Part shown: in pieces, positions 9,021-16,988 of the stretch
How the letters are laid out: the number at the start of each line of letters is the position of its first letter
How positions within the stretch are numbered: the first letter of the stretch is position 1
Assembly (NCBI GenBank): GCA_963816545.1
Contig: CAWFLE010000020.1
Location: 402,552 to 466,551, forward strand
Source of the DNA: Albimonas sp963816545
GTDB lineage: Bacteria > Pseudomonadota > Alphaproteobacteria > Rhodobacterales > Rhodobacteraceae
Direction: 5' to 3'
Length of the DNA: 64,000 nt
Program-made: the position numbers and the translations under genes
Notes under the pieces: generated by a model
Database searches by the model: none
Seen by the model: the letters and a program-made list of their open reading frames with translations, nothing else
What the model was told of the DNA's origin: nothing

Positions 9021-9659
9021 CTATCGCGGCAGGCGGGCCTTGCCGTAGAAGCCGTAGCGCCGCTTCACCTCCGCCATGTCTTCGGCCGTCAGCAGCGCCG
9101 GCTCCCCGACCTGCCGCGCGAGGTGAAACTGACGCGCCAGCGTCTCCAGCTTCACCGCCAGGTCCGCCGCCGCGGCCAGCGTCGCCGCCCGGCAGATCAT
9201 CCCGTGATTGCCCAGCAGCGCCGCCTTCCGGTCCGCCAGCGCCTCGGCCGCCGCGCGCGCCAGCGCGGTGGACCCGAAGGGGTGGTAGGCGGTGCAGGGT
9301 ACGTCGTCGCCGCCGAAGGCCGCGACCATGTAGTGGAAGGCCGGGATCGGCCGCCGCAGGCACGACAGCGCCACGCAGTGATCCGGGTGGGCATGGACCA
9401 CCGCCCCGCAATCGGAATGGGCGCGGTAGATCTCGGCGTGCATCTCCCATTCGCTGGAGGGGATGCCCCCCTCCGCCTCTCCGTCGAAGCCGGTCGGGAC
9501 CATGTCCCCCGGCTCCGCCCGCTCGAAGGCGCCGCCGGTGGGGGTGATGAGCATGCCTTCCCCGTCCCGCACGCTGACGTTGCCGGACGACCCCGACACC
9601 AGCCCCTGCGCCGCCAGCGTCCGGCAGCAGGCGGCCATCTCCTCCCGCAGATCGGTCAT
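9021..9659 (-). CDS. otnC: Class II aldolase/adducin family, 3-oxo-tetronate 4-phosphate decarboxylase-like (OtnC)
   Basis: 212 residues. Class II aldolase features are present: SGSSGNVSVRDG near residue 25 (phosphate-binding loop), a catalytic Glu at about 70 in PSSEWEMH, zinc-binding His 89 and 91 in VVHAHPDH, and a third His at about 126 in AYHPFGS. It overlaps the kinase gene by four bases (9656-9659). In known OtnK-OtnC pairs, the kinase phosphorylates 3-oxo-tetronate and the aldolase-like enzyme decarboxylates the product to dihydroxyacetone phosphate. The coupling here supports the OtnC assignment over fuculose- or ribulose-phosphate aldolases. Confidence 0.85.
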   Translation of the reverse strand: MTDLREEMAACCRTLAAQGLVSGSSGNVSVRDGEGMLITPTGGAFERAEPGDMVPTGFDGEAEGGIPSSEWEMHAEIYRAHSDCGAVVHAHPDHCVALSCLRRPIPAFHYMVAAFGGDDVPCTAYHPFGSTALARAAAEALADRKAALLGNHGMICRAATLAAAADLAVKLETLARQFHLARQVGEPALLTAEDMAEVKRRYGFYGKARLPR

Positions 9660-10921
9660 CCGCCCCTCCGCATCCGCTCCAGCATGGTCAGGAACATGTC
9701 CGGCGGGCCCAGCTTGCCGGACTTGAGGCACAGGGCCAGCGGCTCCGCCCCCTCCGAGACCGTCAGCGCCACCCCGGCCTGCTCATAGGGCCCGACCCGA
9801 AGGCGATGCACCCCGAGCGCGTCCAGCACGGCGCCCGAGGTCTCGCCCCCCGCCACCAGGAACCGCCGCGCGCCCGCCTCCCGCAGCCGCGCCGCGAGCC
9901 GGCCGAGGATCTCCTCCGCCAGCGTCGCCGCCTCCCGCCGTCCGAGCGCGGCCTGCACCGCCGCCACCTCCTCCGGCGCGGCCGAGGTCGCGACCGCCAC
10001 CGGCCCGTCGCCCATCCGCGCCAGCGCCCATTCCGCCGCCTCGGCCGCGAGATCCCGCCCCGCCGCCTCCCGCAGGTCGAGCCGCAGCACCGGCCGCTCC
10101 GCCCCGAAGAGGTCGAGCTGCTCCCGCGTCCGGTCCGCGCAGCTTCCCGCCAGGATCACCCCCGGCCCCTCCACGCCCGGAATCGGCTCCGCCTCGGCCG
10201 AGGGCGGAAGGTCTCCCCGCGCGCGCCAGACCTGCGGATAGAACCCCGCCACCGTCGCTCCACCGCTCATCGCCGGCCAGTCGGCGGTCAGGGCGGCGAG
10301 CCGCGCCAGATCCTCGTCCTCGGTCGCATCCGCGATGGCGTAGGGCGCGTCCGCCTCCGCCAACCGGTCCGAGGCCGCCCGCAGCGTCGCCTCCCCCGCC
10401 CGGATCGCCTCCAGCCCCAGATGCCCGACCCTGCGCGCGGTCTGCGCCGCCAGCACGCGCCGCAGGTCGGGGTCCGTCATCGGCGTCAGCGGATCGAACC
10501 GCTTGGGCGACTCGGACACCAGCTGGTCCGCCACGAACAGATGCGCCTGGAAGACGTAGCGCCGGGCCTCGGGGAAGGCGGGCACGAACAGCATCCGGTC
10601 GGCGCCCGTCGCCTCCATGATCTCGTCCGCGCAGGGGCCGATATTGCCCTCCGGCGTCGAATCGAACGTGGCGCAGTATTTCAGGAACACCTGCCGCGCC
10701 CCGGCCTCCCGCAGCGCCGCCACGGCGCGCGAGACCTTCGCCCGCGCCTCCGCCGCCGCGATGGTCCGCGTCTTCTGCGCGACCACCACCGCGTCGAGGT
10801 CCGCCGCCTCGGCCACCAGCCCCGGATCCGTCACGAAGGCGCAGCGCACGCCCCCCGCGGCCAGCACCGCCGCCAGCTCCACGCCCCCGGTGATGTCGTC
10901 CGCGATTCCCCCGAACAGCAT
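9656..10921 (-). CDS. otnK: 3-oxo-tetronate kinase (four-carbon acid sugar kinase family)
   Basis: 421 residues beginning LFGGIADDITGGVELAAVL, the substrate-binding start of the four-carbon acid sugar kinases (formerly DUF1537). Other family marks are KYCATFDSTPEGNIGPCADE, FVPAFPEARRYVFQAHLFV and the C-terminal nucleotide-binding stretch RFLVAGGETSGAVLDALG. It phosphorylates 3-oxo-tetronate derived from tetronate sugar acids. The ATG shares one base with the stop of the upstream amidohydrolase gene (TGATG at 10919-10923), and the gene overlaps otnC, so the three are one operon. No tetronate dehydrogenase (OtnD) is adjacent, so the keto substrate may come from another route. Confidence 0.87.
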   Translation of the reverse strand: MLFGGIADDITGGVELAAVLAAGGVRCAFVTDPGLVAEAADLDAVVVAQKTRTIAAAEARAKVSRAVAALREAGARQVFLKYCATFDSTPEGNIGPCADEIMEATGADRMLFVPAFPEARRYVFQAHLFVADQLVSESPKRFDPLTPMTDPDLRRVLAAQTARRVGHLGLEAIRAGEATLRAASDRLAEADAPYAIADATEDEDLARLAALTADWPAMSGGATVAGFYPQVWRARGDLPPSAEAEPIPGVEGPGVILAGSCADRTREQLDLFGAERPVLRLDLREAAGRDLAAEAAEWALARMGDGPVAVATSAAPEEVAAVQAALGRREAATLAEEILGRLAARLREAGARRFLVAGGETSGAVLDALGVHRLRVGPYEQAGVALTVSEGAEPLALCLKSGKLGPPDMFLTMLERMRRGG

Positions 10922-12585
10922 CAAAGCCCGGCGAAGCGCGCGATAACGTTGCGGGTGATCTTCATGGTGAACGGGTCCTGGCGCGCCAGCCCCACCACCC
11001 ATTCGCAGCTTCCGCCCGTGACCACGTGGCCCTCCCCCTTCGGCATGTGCACCAGCATTCCCGACCCGTAGCGATACCGCTCCCGCGCCTCCTCCGGGTC
11101 CTCCTCGGGCGCGAGCTTCAGCCACCCCTCGTAGTCGCTGTCCGAGACATAGTAGCGGAAGCCGGGGCCGTCGATCTCGTCCTCGGCGAACTGGGCGGGG
11201 GACATGGCGAGGATCTCGATGTTCTCCGGCACCCCCTCATGCGGGACGGCGAAGGGCAGGCCCCGCCGGAAGGTGTAGTCCAGCCCGTCCACCTCGTAGC
11301 CGAAGATCCCCGCCTCGGCGCCGAAGACGTCGGCGTAGCGCAGGCCGGTCCCCTCGAACGCCCAGTGCCCGGGCCGATAGACGGTGAACCCCCGGTTCCC
11401 CCGCGGCCCGAACCCGCCCCAGCGAGGCGTAGATCCCGTCGCAGGCGTTCACCCCTACCGTGGAGGCGCCGGGCCAGCGAACATGCCGGTCCTCCCACGC
11501 CCCCGTCAGCAGGTGGCGCTTGTCGGGATCCCCCGCCACCGGATCGTCGGTCGAGGCCTTGAACTTGTGGCACCGCTGGATGCGCCCCGTCCTCCTCCAG
11601 CCGGATCTGCCACATGTAGTTGCCGCCGAAGCGCGCGAGCCCGCCGCCCCGCTCGCACCACGCCTCCACGGCCTTGCGCATCTCGTAAGACCAGTATTCG
11701 TCGTGGCCGACCACCACGAGGCACGCGTAGTCGTCCAGGATCTCCGGCCGATGGTGCAGGTCATGCTGGGTGATCAGGTCGAGGGCGAACCCCTCCCGCT
11801 CCGCCCAAAGGTGGAAGTGCCGCTCGTACTGCGCCCAGCCGGAGGTGGCGAAGTACTGGCCGAAGCCGTGGGAATAGCCCCATTCCTTCACCGGAAACCG
11901 CGGCGCCTCCCCGAAGCGGGGCATGGGTTCCTGCGCGATCCGCGGCGCGCCCTCCGGCAGCCAGACCATGCCGCGGGTCCAGGGCCGCTCCAGGCTCAGC
12001 ACCGGCGAGGCCGACTGCCCGTCCTCCCCCGCCACGCCGAAATAATGGTTGGCCCCGCCCCAATCGTTGTAGGCGGTCCAGGTTCCGGTCGCGAGCAGGA
12101 ACAGGATCTTCGACGCCCGCGTCCGCGCCGTCGGGCCGCACCACGAAGAAGTGGTGCTGCACGAAGCGCTCCCCGTCCGGGCGCAGGCAGGTGGAGACCA
12201 CGCGGTAGAAGCCCGAAATCATGTCCTCCGGGATCCGCCACGTATGCCGCACCGGCCACCCGCAGCCGTCGCGATAGGCGAGCTCCGGCGTGGGCGAATG
12301 CAGGCCCGGCAGGTCCTCGGCCACATGCACCGTCTCCGGGTGCAGCCCGTCGCGGTAGATCTCCAGCCGCCAGGACCCGGCGGTGGTGGAGGAATGGAAC
12401 CGCACCTCGTCGCCCGGATCGTAGGAGATGGCGTCGGTGTAGGTGTAGACGTCAGGAAAGGCCGGATCGTCCCGCGGCGCCTCGTATCGCCAGTCGCTCA
12501 ACCAGTGCTCGTCGGCATGGCCCTTGCGGATGCGTCGGGGCTGGATGGCGTGGGGACCCGTCTCGGGCGGGACGAAATCGGACAT
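10921..12585 (-). CDS. N,N-dimethylformamidase large-subunit-like protein (three apparent +1 frameshifts)
   Basis: Starts MSDFVPPETGPHAIQPRRIR. Conserved segments lie in order in three frames: HSSTTAGSWRLEIYRDG, FVQHHFFVVRPDGADA, then KILFLLATGTWTAYNDWGG and YSHGFGQYFATSGW, VVVGHDEYWS, RFGGNYMWQIRLEEDG, and finally GFTVYRPGHWAFEGTGL and GGSCEWVVGLARQDPF. Removing one base from the C-runs near 12117, 11586 and 11418 (given strand) joins them into one protein of about 553 residues. The family hydrolyses N,N-dimethylformamide or related amides using a mononuclear iron centre; the known enzyme also needs a small alpha subunit, and no such gene is beside it. The true substrate is probably another amide. 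It is coupled to otnK. Confidence 0.75.
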
Positions 12586-12814
12586 GCGGACCTCTCCGGC
12601 TGGGGTTGCGACCTGCGGCGGAGGCGCCGCGACGACTGTTCCGCCTCTGGCGGAGGCCCCGCCCGCGGCGCGGCCCGGGCGAAGGCGCATCTGGCCGGCG
12701 CCCCTGCCCTGCGTCGGGACGACGAGACCGTCGGACCAGTCGCTCCGCCTGCAACGCGCCGCGGGCGGAACGGCCCGACCGGGCGCCGCAGCCGACGCGG
12801 CGCCCTCGGAAGGA
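12586..12814. other. GC-rich spacer with dispersed-repeat sequence
   Basis: No gene seen. The stretch around 12770-12815 (gccgcgggcggaacgg ... agccgacgcggcgcc) resembles the palindromic GC-rich segments seen near 36010 and 44050. It separates the amidohydrolase operon from the transketolase genes, all on the same strand. Confidence 0.4.
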
Positions 12815-13855
12815 TCACGAGGCCAGCAGCTCCCGCGCCACCTCGGCCACGCCCTTGGCGTCGAGCCGGTAGTGGGCGTAGAGCGCGCCCGGCGGCCCCA
12901 CCTCCACGAACTTGTCCGGCACGCCGTGGCGGCGAAACTTCATCCGCGGCAGGTCGAGCATCGCCTCCGCCACCGCGGTGCCCAGACCGCCGATGACGTT
13001 GTGCTCCTCCACCGTCAGGATCGCGCCCGTCTCCCGCGCCGCCGCCTCGATCTCGGCCACGTCCAGCGGCTTGATGGTGTGCATGTCCACCACGCGCACC
13101 GACACGCCCTCGCCCGCCAGCGCCTCGGCGGCGTCCAGCGACGGCTTCACCTGCGCCCCGCAGGCGATGATGGTCAGGTCCGCCCCCTCGCGCAGCCGCG
13201 CCGCCTTGCCGAAGGCGAAGTCCGCCGGCACGTCCTCGTAGACCACCGGGTCGCGGCCGCGCCCCAGCCGGATGTACATGGCGCCGGGATGTTCGACCGA
13301 GGCCCGCAGGATCGCCCGCAGGTGGTTGGCGTCAGTCGCGTTCACCACCGTCAGGTCCGCGATCGGGCGCATCATCCCGATGTCCTCCAGCGCGTGGTGC
13401 GAGGTCCCGTAGAACCCCATCGACATGCCCGAATGGCTGCCGATCACCCGCACCGGCATCCGCGGATAGGCGCAGTCGGTGCGGATCTGCTCCGCCGCCA
13501 GGATCCCGCAGAAGCTCGCGAAGGTGGCGACGTAGGGGATCATGCCCGCCGAGGCCATGCCGGCCGCCGCCGTGATCATGTTCTTCTCAGCGATCCCGAA
13601 GTCGAAGAACCGCTCAGGGTGGCGCGCCTTGAAGTCGTTGGTCCGGTTGGCCGACGCGAGGTCCGCCGTCGCCACCACGATGCGGCGGTCATGATCCGCG
13701 AGGTCCGCCAACTCCTCCCCCAGCACGAAGGCCGGCATCGAGGCCGCCGGCGTCCCGCGCACCGACTTCGCGTCCTTGAACGCCGTCTCCCCGTCCGCGG
13801 TGCCGCGGAAGATCTCGGACTGGTCCTGGCTCTCGGTCTTGCTCCCGGCGCTCAT
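12815..13855 (-). CDS. Transketolase, C-terminal subunit
   Basis: 346 residues holding the pyrimidine-binding and C-terminal transketolase domains: RFFDFGIAEKNMITAAAGMA (catalytic Glu), TFASFCGILAAEQIRTDCAYP, GSHSGMSMGFYGTSHHALEDIGMMR, then VVDMHTIKPLD and TVEEHNVIGGLGTAVAEA. The ATG overlaps the stop of the N-terminal-half gene by four bases. Split transketolases of this kind are common in catabolic operons and transfer two-carbon units from ketoses or alpha-keto acids using thiamine diphosphate. The position among sugar-acid and amide genes suggests a dedicated role rather than the housekeeping pentose cycle. Confidence 0.92.
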   Translation of the reverse strand: MSAGSKTESQDQSEIFRGTADGETAFKDAKSVRGTPAASMPAFVLGEELADLADHDRRIVVATADLASANRTNDFKARHPERFFDFGIAEKNMITAAAGMASAGMIPYVATFASFCGILAAEQIRTDCAYPRMPVRVIGSHSGMSMGFYGTSHHALEDIGMMRPIADLTVVNATDANHLRAILRASVEHPGAMYIRLGRGRDPVVYEDVPADFAFGKAARLREGADLTIIACGAQVKPSLDAAEALAGEGVSVRVVDMHTIKPLDVAEIEAAARETGAILTVEEHNVIGGLGTAVAEAMLDLPRMKFRRHGVPDKFVEVGPPGALYAHYRLDAKGVAEVARELLAS

Positions 13856-14727
13856 TCCGCAGGCTCCGCTTCATAGGGCGCCAACCCGGCGTCCAGCTCC
13901 GCCATCACGTCGTCGTAGTCCTGGCCCACGAGGTTGCCCACGTGCCAGTCGAGGCTCAGCTCCATCCGCTTCACCCCGCGCCCCTTGATCGTGTCGGCGA
14001 TGATCACCTGCGGGCGGCCCTTCCCGGCCTCGGGCAGCCCGTCCAGCGCGCCCAGCACCGCATCGAGGTCATGCCCGTCGATCCGCGTCGCCTCCCAGCC
14101 GAAGCTGCGGAAGCGCTGCTCCAGCGGCTCCACGCTCATGATGTCGTCGCAGAACCCGTCGATGCAGAGCTGGTTGCGGTCGATGATCGCCACCAGCCCC
14201 TGCAGGCCGAAATGGCCGGCGGACATGGCCGCTTCCCAGATCTGGCCCTCGCACAGCTCCCCGTCGCCCAGCATCACGAAGGTGCGGTACTTGCGGTTCT
14301 GCACCCGCCCCGCCAGCGCGATGCCCACGCCGATGGAAAGCCCGTGCCCCAGCGACCCCGAGGAGAAGTCGATCCCCGGCACCTTCTTCATGTCGGGATG
14401 ATCGCCGAACGGGCTCCCGAACCGGGTGTAATCGTCCAGCAGCTTGCCGTCGAAGAACCCCAGATCCGCCAGCACCGGATAAAGCCCGATGGCCGCGTGG
14501 CCCTTGGACAGCACGAAGCGGTCCCGGTCCTCCCATTTCGGGTTGGTCGGGTCGATCCGCATATGCGCGTAGTAAAGCGCCGAGAACAACTCCGCGCAGG
14601 AGAAGGTCGAGGAATAGTGCCCCGCCCCCGCGATGCGGCTCAGCCTCACCGTCTCGGTGCGCACGAACTTGGCGCGGTCCTCAAGAAACGCGCGGCCGAC
14701 GTTGCGGCCTCTTTTGGCGTCGCTCAT
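13852..14727 (-). CDS. Transketolase, N-terminal (TPP-binding) subunit
   Basis: 291 residues. The thiamine diphosphate motif starts at GDGELCEGQIWEAAM (about residues 154-168) and ends near IIDRNQLCIDG. Upstream are GHYSSTFSCAELFSALYY, FVLSKGHAAIGLYPVLA and the SSGSLGHGLSIGVGIAL helix. It pairs with the downstream C-terminal subunit through an ATGA overlap, and both are needed for activity. The GntR regulator gene ends about 70 bases upstream on the same strand, so the whole block from aminotransferase to OtnC may be one long transcript. Confidence 0.92.
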   Translation of the reverse strand: MSDAKRGRNVGRAFLEDRAKFVRTETVRLSRIAGAGHYSSTFSCAELFSALYYAHMRIDPTNPKWEDRDRFVLSKGHAAIGLYPVLADLGFFDGKLLDDYTRFGSPFGDHPDMKKVPGIDFSSGSLGHGLSIGVGIALAGRVQNRKYRTFVMLGDGELCEGQIWEAAMSAGHFGLQGLVAIIDRNQLCIDGFCDDIMSVEPLEQRFRSFGWEATRIDGHDLDAVLGALDGLPEAGKGRPQVIIADTIKGRGVKRMELSLDWHVGNLVGQDYDDVMAELDAGLAPYEAEPAE

Positions 14728-14796
14728 CAGGCGTCCTCCCCGTGCAAGCGTAGCCTCCGATGGATCATATCGGACCGGGCGCGAGCCTGTCGCGCG

Positions 14797-15495
14797 TCAG
14801 CCCTTGCGCTCCTGCCCTTCCATATAGCGGACCAGGTTGCGGCCGCCCTCCAGCAGGTCCTGGCGGATGGCCTCGCGCAGCGAATAGGCGTCGCGCGCCC
14901 GCAGCGCATCCAGCACGTTCTCGTGCTGGTGCCGCTCGGCATAGGTGGGGTGCGCGTCGGGATAAAGCTCCGACAGCAGCGGCCCGATGCGGATCCACAG
15001 CGACTCCAGCATCGCGATCAGCGTCGGCATCGAGGACCGGTAGTAGAGCCCGAAATGGAAGTCGAAATTGGCCTGCACCGCCGGCCCCCAGTCGCCCGCG
15101 ATCTCGGCCTCCCGCAGGCGCCTGTGCGCCTCGGTCAGCTCGGCGATGTCCTGCCCGCTGATATGCGGCAGCGCCCGCTCCGCGGCCAGCGGCTCCAGGT
15201 TCAGGCGGATGTCCCGGATCTCCAGGTACTCCGCCAGCGTCGCCCGACGCACGCGCACGTAGTGGCGCGGCTTGATCTCGATGGCGCCCTCATGGGCAAG
15301 CTGGAAGATCGCCTCCCGCACCGGCGTCTCCGAGGTGCCCATGGACACCGCCAGCTCCCGGATCTTCAGCCGCTGGTTGGGCTTCAGGTCCGCGCGCATG
15401 AGCGCCGTCCTCAACCGCCCGTAGACCTGCGAGGACAGGCTCGCGGTGTCCAGCGGCTCGTCCTGCGCCTTGAAGATGGGGGCGGTCTGGTTCAT
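14797..15495 (-). CDS. GntR-family transcriptional regulator, FCD (FadR/VanR) subgroup
   Basis: 232 residues. The winged-helix domain is at about residues 18-85 (SSQVYGRLRTALMRADLKPNQ, KIRELAVSMGTSETPVREAIFQL, AIEIKPRHYVRVRR). The FCD effector domain is at about 95-220, with likely metal-binding His residues in FDFHFGLYYRSS and ERHQHENVLDALRARD. FCD regulators commonly bind short AT-rich palindromes and respond to organic acids. TGATATATCA sites at 16834, 16963, 19281 and 35122 are good candidates for its operators, since this is the only GntR gene here and it lies inside the putative regulon. The site assignment is inferred. Confidence 0.9.
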   Translation of the reverse strand: MNQTAPIFKAQDEPLDTASLSSQVYGRLRTALMRADLKPNQRLKIRELAVSMGTSETPVREAIFQLAHEGAIEIKPRHYVRVRRATLAEYLEIRDIRLNLEPLAAERALPHISGQDIAELTEAHRRLREAEIAGDWGPAVQANFDFHFGLYYRSSMPTLIAMLESLWIRIGPLLSELYPDAHPTYAERHQHENVLDALRARDAYSLREAIRQDLLEGGRNLVRYMEGQERKG

Positions 15496-15508
15496 TCGTC
15501 CCGGCCCG

Positions 15509-16753
15509 TCAGGTCCTGGCGCCCGCCAGCGCCGCGAAGGCCGCATCGGTCGCGTCGAGGGCCTCGTCGATATCAGCATCCCCGTGGGCGGTCGACAGGA
15601 ACATGTTGTGCTTGTGGTGCAGGTAAACCCCGCGCCGAAGCGCCTCCTGGCAGAACCGCTCGCCCAGCTTCGCCTCCGGGTCGTTCTCGAACTGCACCAG
15701 CGGCATCTGCGCGGGCCCGGTCTGGACCAGCCCGAAGCCGTGACGCTCCGCCTGCTCCGCCAGCCCGTCGCGCAGCCGCCGCCCCGCACGCTCCAGCACC
15801 GCGGGCGCGTCCAGCCGGCGCAGCTCCTCGATGGTCGCGCAGGCCGCCGCCATCGCGGCGCCGCCATACCAGAAGGAGCCGGTGACGAAGACCTGCGTCG
15901 CCGCCTCGCAGAAGCGGTCGTTGCCCGTGACCGCCGAGATCGGCCACCCGTTCCCGATCGCCTTGCTCCAGGCGCTGAGGTCGGGCTTCACCCCCACCAG
16001 CTCCCAGCTTCCGCCCAGATGCAGGCGGAACCCCGCCCGCACGTCGTCCAGCATCAGCGCCGCATCCGCCTTGTCGCAGATCGCCCGCGCGGTCTGCGCG
16101 AATTCCCGCGTCGGCGCCTCCAGCGGACGCGCGAGATCATGCCGGAAGGCCGAGACCATGATCCCCGCCAGATCCCCCTCCGCCGCCTTCGCCGCCGCCT
16201 CCAGGGACGCCACGTCGTTGAATTCGTAATGCAGCAGGTGCGCCCGGTCCTCGGTGGTCACCCCGGCCAGCGAGGGAGAGCACCACGGCACCGCCCCGTG
16301 ATAGGCGCCCTTGGCCACCAGGATCTTGCGCCGCCCCGTCCCCGCCCGCGCCAGCGTCGCGCAGGTGGTGGTCGCGTCGGATCCGTTCTTCTGGAACATG
16401 GCCCAGTCGGCATGGGCGACCGTCTCGACCATCAGCTCCGCCAGCCGCACCGCATGCTCGCTCGGCCCGTCCAGCACGTCGCCTTCCGCAATCTGCGCCA
16501 GCGCCGCCCCGTCCACCTTCAGATGCCGGTGCCCCAGGATGATCGGCCCCCAGGAGCACATGAAGTCGATGTATTCCCGTCCGTCCACGTCCCGCACCCG
16601 GCACCCGTCGCCGCCCGCGAAGAACTGCGGATAGCCCTCCGGCACCGCGGCGGCGCGCTGGTGCCCCCACATGCCGCCGGGAATGACCGCGGAGGCGCGG
16701 TCGCGCAGCGCAAGATCGCGGGAGCGGTTGGCGAGATCGGGGGCGAGTGTCAT
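15509..16753 (-). CDS. Class-III aminotransferase, glutamate-1-semialdehyde aminomutase-like (copy 1)
   Basis: 414 residues starting MTLAPDLANRSRDLALRDRA, followed by SAVIPGGMWGHQRAA. The fold-I PLP pattern is clear: MFQKNGSDATTTCATLARA, a catalytic-site Asp in LMLDDVRAGFRLH and the PLP lysine in SAWSKAIGNGWPISAV. Such enzymes move amino groups on semialdehydes, beta-amino acids or diamines; true HemL is unlikely given the catabolic setting. It lies 13 bases upstream of the GntR gene. Its promoter is in the 235-base divergent region shared with the acylase gene, where a TGATATATCA palindrome overlaps the likely -10. A related copy occurs at 33703-34977. Confidence 0.88.
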   Translation of the reverse strand: MTLAPDLANRSRDLALRDRASAVIPGGMWGHQRAAAVPEGYPQFFAGGDGCRVRDVDGREYIDFMCSWGPIILGHRHLKVDGAALAQIAEGDVLDGPSEHAVRLAELMVETVAHADWAMFQKNGSDATTTCATLARAGTGRRKILVAKGAYHGAVPWCSPSLAGVTTEDRAHLLHYEFNDVASLEAAAKAAEGDLAGIMVSAFRHDLARPLEAPTREFAQTARAICDKADAALMLDDVRAGFRLHLGGSWELVGVKPDLSAWSKAIGNGWPISAVTGNDRFCEAATQVFVTGSFWYGGAAMAAACATIEELRRLDAPAVLERAGRRLRDGLAEQAERHGFGLVQTGPAQMPLVQFENDPEAKLGERFCQEALRRGVYLHHKHNMFLSTAHGDADIDEALDATDAAFAALAGART

Positions 16754-16833
16754 CGGAACCTGTCGGGATTGCCTGCGAAGAAACGTTCGCCCGAGCACTT
16801 ACGGGGGCGCGCCGGCCACGGTTTTGCCGCCGG

Positions 16834-16843
16834 TGATATATCA
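16834..16843. promoter_or_regulatory. TGATATATCA operator candidate, site 1 (aminotransferase side)
   Basis: Perfect 10-bp palindrome in the divergent region. On the minus strand a TTGACA lies at 16871-16866 and the palindrome starts 22 bases downstream. A TATGAT reading at 16845-16840 overlaps the palindrome. This placement over the -10 region suits a repressor site for the aminotransferase operon. Confidence 0.6.
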
Positions 16844-16936
16844 TATGCGCGGCCTCCGTTCCGGGTGTCAACGCGAAACATGGGCGCCTGCCGCCGCCAT
16901 GCCCGACATATGCGCCGGGCGCCCGTTGCTGACCGC

Positions 16937-16972
16937 TTGACAGGGGCGCGTCCCGCAGTCTCTGATATATCA
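16937..16972 (+). promoter_or_regulatory. Promoter with TGATATATCA operator candidate, site 2 (acylase side)
   Basis: A consensus TTGACA at 16937-16942 is followed after 18 bases by TCTGAT (16961-16966), a fair -10. The palindrome TGATATATCA occupies 16963-16972, directly over the -10 and start site. AAGGGAG follows at 16974-16980, then the TTG start at 16989. A protein bound here would block RNA polymerase. Confidence 0.65.
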
Positions 16973-16988
16973 AAAGGGAGTCGCCGCC

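Noticed and set aside
15509..16753. HemL (glutamate-1-semialdehyde aminomutase for heme synthesis)
   Set aside because: Two copies lie in transporter operons with catabolic genes and a common operator; a biosynthetic hemL would not be expected there.
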